Origin: Candidatus Iainarchaeum sp.
Lineage (GTDB): Archaea > Iainarchaeota > Iainarchaeia > JAGGVJ01
DNA length: 64,000 nucleotides
Assembly: GCA_021158055.1 (NCBI GenBank)
Contig: JAGGVJ010000040.1
Span: 1 to 64,000, forward strand
Reading direction: 5' to 3'
The notes beneath the pieces are model-generated. The model searched no databases. It saw nothing but the letters and a program-made list of their open reading frames with translations, and had not been told where the DNA came from. The position numbers were made by a program, and so were the translations under genes. Numbering within the stretch: position 1 is the first letter of the stretch; each line of letters starts with the position of its first letter. Shown here one piece after another: positions 57,843 to 64,000 of the stretch.

Positions 57843-59648
57843 TTAACAACTTTCGCTTGCTGAGCCGGTGCACATGTCACACGACGATACTGACATGAAG
57901 TTGTCAACACACTGGAGATCAAGCCCTTCAACATAAGGCAACGTGCTCCTTGTTGCCCCCTTCCATTCTTCCTTGAGGTCTGCCCTTACACTGTCACTTA
58001 CACTGTTTTCCCTTGCCAGTGAAACGCAGAACACAAACGGGACAGAAATGCCCCCGTCATCGGATGTCGTTGAACTCATCGGGGCTTCCATCGGGTGATA
58101 AATAATCTGGTTTTCTTCCGGTTCAAAATGAGTTGTCCCGTAACCCCCCGGTATTCCAAACCCCTTATCCACAATGGTAAAACAGGCATAAGCAGCTTCC
58201 GGAACCTGCGCGCAAAGCGCCGGCTTCAGGTTTACCTGGTCTCCAAAAGGATTTGAAATAATGCCTGATTCAGGGTACTGCACATAAGAAGTGCTTCTTG
58301 AGCACCCGTCAAAAACACCTGCTCCGTTGTCAACAGTGTACCTGAAGTACTTTGTGGGGAAAACCACTTTTTCAAGGAAACCTAAAGAATGCCTGTTTTT
58401 ACTTGAATTCAGCCCTTCGCGAATAAAAAACTGCGCGCCTGAAAAAACACCATCAATTTTCCCCCTGTACTCAAGAGTGTCAAAATACAACGGCGCAAAT
58501 TCAATGTTGCCGGCACTTGACTTCAGTTCCGAATTATTGCCTGAAAGAACACCCCCTATTTTTTCTGAAACACTGTCCATGTAACTTTCGGCAGTTATCT
58601 CGCCTGAAGCATAAACATCGTCGTATTCTGAATCAAGGCATTTTCTTTCAAAATCCGTTTCAAAATACGGGGGGGTTTTGGGGTCATAGTGCACCCACAC
58701 CGGCAAAGAAACTTCCGAAGAATCCGAAACAGCCACTGAAATTTCTTTTGTGCAGTCAAGCCGTGATTTTTTTCCAAAATACTCTGCTTCACCATAAATT
58801 TTGCAATCCACAGGATAATCCGACCCCCTCGTCATGCAATCGCATCCCTGTGCGCCTGTTGATTCCAGGTCGCACAAGCCCCACGGTTTTATTTTACCAG
58901 GCCCCTCCAGATTCAGAATTTCGTCCTGGATCGCAAAGGCAATGTCTGCTGCTTTCATAAACCTTATCGGAACAGGGACAATCAGGCTTCCCTCCGGGAT
59001 CACAGAACTGACGCTTTCTTCCCCAGTGAGATTGTTTGTCATGACTATCCGCGCAATCTCATCGTTGCTTAAGTCGGCCGGGGGCTTTATTTCCACTGCA
59101 AACGAACCGTCTTTTGAACTGAAACAATCATCTGGAAAAACAAAAATATTATATCTTGTGAGGCTGCCGACCAATCCAATACTATAGTCCCCGATATTTA
59201 CAAGGTGTTCTGAATCAGTATCTTTAAACTCTCCAACCACGTCAAAAACGCTTGAAGTCATATTTGTCAATAAACTTGTCCTGACACCGGATTCAAAAAA
59301 ATCCTTCACGACCGTGCAAAAAGTGCCGCGGTCAGTTGAAACAAAAATGGCTTCTTCAAGGTCGTTGTTAAAATACTTCTTCAAAAACATATTGTGGGTC
59401 TGGGCCTTAAACTGAAAAATCACCGTGTGAATCGCATCCATCCTTGCAAAATCAAGAGTCGCCGACTCCTTCAGAGAAGACTGGTAGTCAACAATGACAC
59501 TGACCCTGTTTTTTTCAGTGTTTATTATGTTTACTATCATTACAAGAGCAATTACAAGAATCACCATCCCGACAAGCGGGGTAAACAATGTAAACCCTTT
59601 TTTCATCTTTTGCGACACTGACATACCAGGCAACCAGGTTTTTTTCAT
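57843..59648 (-). CDS. Pilin-like protein with a large ectodomain, 601 residues
   Basis: The N-terminus is that of a type IV pilin/archaellin precursor: KKGFTLFTPLVGMVILVIAL (about residues 16-35), a basic end, glycine and a 20-residue hydrophobic helix, with cleavage expected after the glycine. Position +5, usually glutamate, is threonine. Residues 40-600 form a large acidic ectodomain with many cysteines (for example GSDYPVDCKIYGE and CDMCTGSASESC at the end), no known family. The start is ATG 59648 with AAAGGTG upstream; the longer frame is an artefact. Flanked by the archaeosortase and giant protein 2 on the same strand. Confidence 0.72.
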   Translation of the reverse strand: MKKTWLPGMSVSQKMKKGFTLFTPLVGMVILVIALVMIVNIINTEKNRVSVIVDYQSSLKESATLDFARMDAIHTVIFQFKAQTHNMFLKKYFNNDLEEAIFVSTDRGTFCTVVKDFFESGVRTSLLTNMTSSVFDVVGEFKDTDSEHLVNIGDYSIGLVGSLTRYNIFVFPDDCFSSKDGSFAVEIKPPADLSNDEIARIVMTNNLTGEESVSSVIPEGSLIVPVPIRFMKAADIAFAIQDEILNLEGPGKIKPWGLCDLESTGAQGCDCMTRGSDYPVDCKIYGEAEYFGKKSRLDCTKEISVAVSDSSEVSLPVWVHYDPKTPPYFETDFERKCLDSEYDDVYASGEITAESYMDSVSEKIGGVLSGNNSELKSSAGNIEFAPLYFDTLEYRGKIDGVFSGAQFFIREGLNSSKNRHSLGFLEKVVFPTKYFRYTVDNGAGVFDGCSRSTSYVQYPESGIISNPFGDQVNLKPALCAQVPEAAYACFTIVDKGFGIPGGYGTTHFEPEENQIIYHPMEAPMSSTTSDDGGISVPFVFCVSLARENSVSDSVRADLKEEWKGATRSTLPYVEGLDLQCVDNFMSVSSCDMCTGSASESC

Positions 59649-59661
59649 TTTAACACCTTTA

Positions 59662-59703
59662 TCTTCAAAAACACTTTGTTTGTCTTCAAAAACACTTTGC
59701 TTG
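59662..59703. repeat. 21-bp tandem repeat, two copies
   Basis: Two copies of TCTTCAAAAACACTTTGTTTG (59662-59682 and 59683-59703, one base different) directly upstream of the pilin-like gene start, in the 73-bp gap to the archaeosortase gene. No other feature is visible there. Confidence 0.85.
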
Positions 59704-59721
59704 CACCTTACATAAATTGCT

Positions 59722-60324
59722 TTACCTGTCCCTTGCTTTCTGCAAAAACTGTTTTGCCGAAAAACCTGCTTTTTCAAGCCAACCGATATACCTTTCAAGC
59801 CACCCAAGGTACCATGCGGCATAAAACACAAACGTAAACACAAAAAGGCTTGCCCTGAAAAGCGTATTGTGGGTGAAATCCGCTGCTTCCCAGCCAAACC
59901 ACACCCCGGTTGCAAGAGTCAATGCAATGCGGACCGGGTTAAACAAAAGAACTGCAAAAAAGCCAAGCCCCGCGCCGACTGCCCTGCTTTTCAGAGTCCT
60001 GTCAGTGCTTGAAAAGACAGCCGCAAAAAGAACAGCTATTTCAAGGTCGCCTGAGCAAATCCTTGAAATCACTGCCGTGAACGGGTAAAACAGGTCAGAA
60101 AAAATCAACGGCGCAGCCCCTGAAAAAATACCGGGCGTCATTTCTGCCCTGATTCCCAAAACCGCAAGCACTGCAACTGCAGAAACCGCGCTGAATGCCT
60201 GCAAAAGAGGGGTGAGCAAAAGGGAAATCAAAAACGAGACCGCTAAAAAAAGAACTGAAAATAATGCCGTGAACTTTGCTGCCCGGATTAACTCAAAACG
60301 AAGAATATTTATTGGAATACGCAC
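59722..60324 (-). CDS. Exosortase/archaeosortase-family transpeptidase
   Basis: A 200-residue polytopic membrane protein with the three catalytic residues of the exosortase/archaeosortase superfamily in order: cysteine in RICSGDLE (C90), arginine in FNPVRIALTL (R132) and histidine in DFTHNTLFRA (H152). These enzymes cleave a C-terminal sorting signal and join the protein to a lipid or glycan. The start is GTG 60324 with AAGGTGA upstream; the longer frame would overlap the divergent gene. Target proteins with a C-terminal membrane segment and PGF-like motif are not recognised in this window. Its place beside pilin-like and giant surface proteins suggests that one of them is the substrate. Confidence 0.78.
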   Translation of the reverse strand: MRIPINILRFELIRAAKFTALFSVLFLAVSFLISLLLTPLLQAFSAVSAVAVLAVLGIRAEMTPGIFSGAAPLIFSDLFYPFTAVISRICSGDLEIAVLFAAVFSSTDRTLKSRAVGAGLGFFAVLLFNPVRIALTLATGVWFGWEAADFTHNTLFRASLFVFTFVFYAAWYLGWLERYIGWLEKAGFSAKQFLQKARDR

Positions 60325-60336
60325 TTTTTTCACCTT

Positions 60337-62631
60337 ATGGGTGAAATGGATAAGGGCAAACATGTAATTAAAAGTGAGGGTGGCAAAAAAACCCTTGTAA
60401 TCGATTACAGGAACTCAAAAACCGGGGCAGACATCGCAGAATACGCCGACTGCATGGAACAAGTGCTCTCTCTTTTGAGAACAAACGACGCTGACTTAGT
60501 GGTTTTGGCTGACCTGTATGAAAGGGTCTACGACGAAAAGCAGACAAAAATGCTCAAAGAAATAGCTGACCTGGCAAATTTGTTTGAAACAGAAAACCTT
60601 TGGGGCTACACATATCTCGGAAACGTAAAAACAGAAAGCGAAGTGACTTTAAGCGAGAGGCACAACCTGGTGGTCAAAATTGCCCACGACCTGCTTTTGC
60701 GCGACCCGATAAAGGCATACCTGACTCTTCTTGACACCCTGAAAAAAGAAAAAATGAGAGCAAACGCAGGAGGAAAAACCTATCCCGTCGTGTTCCTGAA
60801 AACACTGGTGTTTGTCAAAAACAAGCTTGAGGCAACCAATCTTATTTCCGTCACAAAAAACCTGATTTTAAGGCTTCACAAAGTCCCGACGGGACGAGGT
60901 TTTTATCACTCGTTTTTTGACGCGCAGATAAAGCCGTCTTTTGTGGGTTCAAGGCTTCTTTTCAAAACCGACGAAAAAGTTGAACTGGTTGACCAGTACA
61001 ACGTTCTTGACGCGGAAGTGCGGGTCTACAGGCACCCTGAAAAAATCGCTTTAATGTATTACATCAACCCGCCCGAGTACTCGCTTTCGCCTGAAAAATA
61101 CTTCATCTTGACAAAAACAAAAGAAGTCGTTGCAAAATACAGGCCCACAAACACAGAATTTTCAGATGCTTCCCAGTCAAGGAAATACTTCGAGCACATT
61201 TACCAGGCAACCATAAACGACATTGCAAAAGAAAACAGCATTTCCATCTCACCGCGGGAAAAAGAAGCGCTTGCAAAAATAGTGGCGCGCTACACAATCG
61301 GCTACGGCGTGCTTGAACTCCTGTTGTCTGACAGGAAACTGACAGACGTTTACCTTGATGCGCCTCTCGGAACCAAACCTATTTATGTTGTTCACGGCGA
61401 ATACGGGCAGTGCCAGACAAACGTAATCTTCACAAACGAAGAAGCCCGCTCAACAGTATCCCGGCTCAGGGCGCTTTCAGGCAGGCCTTTTGACGAAGCC
61501 CACCCTGTCATGGACTTTAACCTATCCTCGCTCCAGACAAGGGTCGCAGTCATCGGCCAGCCCCTCAGCCCGCACGGCATAGCGTTTGCGTTGAGGCTTC
61601 ACAAGACCACTCCCTGGACTTTGCCCCAGTTCATTGACGCGCACATGATTGACCACCACACAGCAGGCCTTTTGAGCTTTCTCGTGGACTCAAAGGCATC
61701 CATGCTCATAACCGGCTCAAGGGGTTCGGGAAAAAGCTCCATGCTTACCGCGCTCATGCTTGAGATCCTTCAAAACCTGAGAATCATCGTCCAGGAAGAC
61801 ACCCTTGAAATTCCCGCGCCGTACCTCAAAAGCATCGGCTACAACATCCAGCAGCTCAAAACCCAGAGTGCGATTTCCGTGGGAAGAACCGAAAACGAAG
61901 TAAGCCCTGACGAGGCATTGAGAACAGCGCTTCGTCTGGGTGACTCTGTCCTGATCGTGGGTGAAGTGAGATCAAAAGAAGCAAGAGTGCTTTACGAGGC
62001 AATGCGTATCGGCGCGGTGGGAAACGTTGTCATGGGGACCATTCACGGCGAAAGCGCTTATTCCGTGTGGGACAGGATTGTAAACGACCTTGAAGTGCCG
62101 AACACTTCCTTCAAGGCAACCGACATGGTCCTTGTCCAGGCCCCTGTTAGATTCAAGGGCTCGCTCAAACGGCACAGGAGAGTAATCCAGCTGACTGAAG
62201 TGAAAAAGCACTGGCAAAACGACCCTGCCGCAGAAGAGGGGCTTCTTGACCTGCTCTCTTTTGACGCTTCAAAAGACGGGTGGGACCTGTTAAAGGACAA
62301 CTTCAAGGACTCCGAGTACTTCCCGAAACTCAAGCGCACAACCGGCATGAGCATTGAGGAAATATGGAAGGACATAAAACTGCGCGGAGAATCAAAAAAA
62401 TACCTTGTCGACTCAAAAAACAAATTTGAAATCCCTGCTCTTCTGGAAGCCGAAAACACTGTTCCGATGAACAACAAATTACTGCTGATGGCTGAAGAAA
62501 TGCGCAAATCCGGCGGAGGCATGGACTACGACAAGCTTCTTGAATCATGGAAAAAATGGGTTGACAACCGGTATGTGAAAGAAATAATTGCAAAAAAAAG
62601 GCTTGTTTCAACACGTAAAATCAAAAGGTGA
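60337..62631 (+). CDS. Type II/IV secretion-system ATPase (TadA/GspE-like)
   Basis: A 764-residue ATPase of the VirB11/TadA/GspE/FlaI superfamily that powers pilus assembly or secretion. N-terminal 350 residues are a long extra domain typical of archaeal members. The Walker A motif is GSRGSGKSS (about residues 460-468), the Asp box is RIIVQEDTLEIPAP, Walker B is VLIVGEVRS and the His box GTIHGESAYS. The GTG start gene for a membrane platform protein follows five bases after the stop. Starts at ATG 60337 or 60346 (the latter has GGTGA just upstream). It is divergent from the archaeosortase, sharing a 12-bp intergenic space. Confidence 0.92.
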   Translation: MGEMDKGKHVIKSEGGKKTLVIDYRNSKTGADIAEYADCMEQVLSLLRTNDADLVVLADLYERVYDEKQTKMLKEIADLANLFETENLWGYTYLGNVKTESEVTLSERHNLVVKIAHDLLLRDPIKAYLTLLDTLKKEKMRANAGGKTYPVVFLKTLVFVKNKLEATNLISVTKNLILRLHKVPTGRGFYHSFFDAQIKPSFVGSRLLFKTDEKVELVDQYNVLDAEVRVYRHPEKIALMYYINPPEYSLSPEKYFILTKTKEVVAKYRPTNTEFSDASQSRKYFEHIYQATINDIAKENSISISPREKEALAKIVARYTIGYGVLELLLSDRKLTDVYLDAPLGTKPIYVVHGEYGQCQTNVIFTNEEARSTVSRLRALSGRPFDEAHPVMDFNLSSLQTRVAVIGQPLSPHGIAFALRLHKTTPWTLPQFIDAHMIDHHTAGLLSFLVDSKASMLITGSRGSGKSSMLTALMLEILQNLRIIVQEDTLEIPAPYLKSIGYNIQQLKTQSAISVGRTENEVSPDEALRTALRLGDSVLIVGEVRSKEARVLYEAMRIGAVGNVVMGTIHGESAYSVWDRIVNDLEVPNTSFKATDMVLVQAPVRFKGSLKRHRRVIQLTEVKKHWQNDPAAEEGLLDLLSFDASKDGWDLLKDNFKDSEYFPKLKRTTGMSIEEIWKDIKLRGESKKYLVDSKNKFEIPALLEAENTVPMNNKLLLMAEEMRKSGGGMDYDKLLESWKKWVDNRYVKEIIAKKRLVSTRKIKR

Positions 62632-62635
62632 AAAA

Positions 62636-64000
62636 GTGCGCGAAAGAAAAAAACAAAACCAGGCAAACAGAAAAACCCGCGACACCGAAAACATTGATGT
62701 CAAGCTCCCGGGATCACTGATTTACGGGGAGCGCGAAACAGATCCGGTCACAAAAACCGCTGATTCAAAAAAACCAGGAAAAAGCGGTTTTGTGAAATTC
62801 TGCAAGTGGAGCTACAGGCGCATAAAATCAAAAAACTCCAAATTTGACGAAAAATACAGGCAGGCAATTGACTTTCTCGGCTGGAACCTCACTGCAGACG
62901 AGTTTGCTTCAGGACAGAAAATGTCTATGGTCCTTGGTTTTGCATTGTCTGCAGTGATTGGACTGTGCGCATCCTACTTTGGCCTGATTTCATTATCAGG
63001 CGGCATTTCAATGGACAATCTTCCATTCCTTGGCATGCTTGCGGTGATTCCGATGGCCGCTTCGGCGATGGTTGTCAAAATGCCTTTAAACGCTGCCGAA
63101 ACAGAAAAAATGAACTCCATGACTTACGTTCCTGAAATCGTAAATTACCTTGTCATGAGCATGAAGCTGTCGCCAAACCTTGAAAAGGCAATCCAGTTTG
63201 CTGCAGAGCACGGGCGGGGAAAGATCGCCGACGATTTCAAAAAGCTGTTGTGGGACGTTGACATCGGAGTATACAACACTGTTGAGGAAGGCCTTGACGA
63301 CCTCGCGTACAAATGGGGGGACTACAGTTCTGTCCTGAAACACGCCTTGATGCAGATTCGCGCTTCAGTGATTGAGGCAAACGATGCAAGGCGCCTTGCG
63401 TTGCTTGACAAGGCGGTAGCCGATGTCATTGAAGGAATCAAGGCGGAAATGAGCACTTACTCGCGAAAACTGCACGCGCCCGCGATTTACCTTTATTACC
63501 TCGGGGTCCTCCTGCCGCTTATGCTTGTGATCATCCTGCCTATCGGCTCCGTGTTTACCGGGGCAGGCCTTGCTGACAGGAACCTCTTGTTTGTGCTCTA
63601 CAACATAATCATACCGACAGCCACTTTCCTTTTTGCAAGAAACCTCCTCAAAAAAAGACCCCCGACTTACACCCCGCCGGTCATCCCCGATGACTTTCCG
63701 GGAATCCCCCCAAAACACAAGTTGTTTTACGGGAAAAACAAAAAAACATTCCCTGTCCTGGCACTTGCAATAATTGCTGCTTTGGCTGTTCTCCTGTTTT
63801 CATTCATGGCAAACAACACAATTACTCAGCTTAGCTTTTCAGGCACCGACTTTGGCATCGACCCTTTTCACATGGTCACGCTTGAAGAGGCAAAAAACAA
63901 CATCTGGGGAACTTTCAACGACACCGGGTTTGAATGGGGCGGAATAAAATATGTCACTCCGATCTGGATGATCTACGGAGTTCTTTTATCGGTTGTTTCC
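62636..64000 (+). CDS. TadC/FlaJ-type membrane platform protein, 3' end outside the window
   Basis: The gene is open to the last base, so 455 residues are visible. It starts at GTG 62636, five bases after the ATPase stop, with AAAGGTG upstream. Basic N-terminus (residues 1-90), then a T2SSF/TadC core: hydrophobic segments near 105-125 and 130-150, a cytoplasmic helical domain (MTYVPEIVNYLVMSMKLSPN, EKAIQFAAEHGRGK), and more segments near 285-320 and 370-390. It would anchor and transmit force from the neighbouring ATPase during pilus or secretion-fibre assembly. The C-terminal half is not seen, so fusion with another domain cannot be excluded. Confidence 0.9.
   Translation, partial: MRERKKQNQANRKTRDTENIDVKLPGSLIYGERETDPVTKTADSKKPGKSGFVKFCKWSYRRIKSKNSKFDEKYRQAIDFLGWNLTADEFASGQKMSMVLGFALSAVIGLCASYFGLISLSGGISMDNLPFLGMLAVIPMAASAMVVKMPLNAAETEKMNSMTYVPEIVNYLVMSMKLSPNLEKAIQFAAEHGRGKIADDFKKLLWDVDIGVYNTVEEGLDDLAYKWGDYSSVLKHALMQIRASVIEANDARRLALLDKAVADVIEGIKAEMSTYSRKLHAPAIYLYYLGVLLPLMLVIILPIGSVFTGAGLADRNLLFVLYNIIIPTATFLFARNLLKKRPPTYTPPVIPDDFPGIPPKHKLFYGKNKKTFPVLALAIIAALAVLLFSFMANNTITQLSFSGTDFGIDPFHMVTLEEAKNNIWGTFNDTGFEWGGIKYVTPIWMIYGVLLSVVS

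Overview
This window is archaeal and most likely from a DPANN lineage. The evidence is direct: the archaeal rpoH-B''-B'-A'-A''-rpl30e-nusA-rps12-rps7-fusA-tuf-rps10 gene string, an EF-2 with the diphthamide loop, family B DNA polymerase with a C-terminal PCNA-binding motif, type 2 methionine aminopeptidase, two PurP enzymes, TATA-box promoters and BHB-type tRNA introns. Splitting of both large RNA polymerase subunits, the very intron-rich tRNAs and the giant surface proteins suggest the Diapherotrites/Micrarchaeota part of DPANN; that placement is inference.

Layout. 1-600: a 17-bp tandem repeat, a two-intron tRNA-Ser and an unidentified structured segment. 633-1196: a Nudix hydrolase gene interrupted by one in-frame TAA. 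1389-15662: the transcription/translation operon, all on the minus strand. 16-24 kb: eight tRNA genes in total lie between here and the other intergenic spaces (Asp, Gln, Tyr, Pro, Thr, Met here; Ser and a second Thr elsewhere), and every one carries at least one intron. Interspersed are a PLP-dependent decarboxylase/ATP-grasp pair with overlapping ends, a histidine-phosphatase-like protein lacking the RHG arginine, a divergent ribose-5-phosphate isomerase and an HD phosphohydrolase. 24-26.6 kb: two adjacent purP paralogues (purine synthesis). 26.7-32.5 kb: a 1.9-kb-residue-scale exported DUF2341/LamG/fibrinogen-like protein. 33-37.5 kb: methionine aminopeptidase and DNA polymerase B. 37.7-41 kb: two coiled-coil proteins around a HerA/VirB4-like protein whose nucleotide-binding motifs are lost.

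41-64 kb is the accessory-looking part: two paralogous giant (about 2,070 and 2,765 residues) N-terminally anchored surface proteins, several small membrane proteins, a lipoprotein, a pilin-like protein with a large ectodomain, an exosortase/archaeosortase-family enzyme, and, divergently transcribed from the archaeosortase, a TadA/GspE-type secretion ATPase followed by a TadC-type platform protein that runs off the window. I read this as one cell-surface assembly locus and consider it the best candidate for an undescribed system here.

No CRISPR array, insertion sequence, rRNA gene or replication origin was recognised. Gene starts were moved from the longest open frame where a Shine-Dalgarno-like GGTG/GGAGG or family alignment argued for it.
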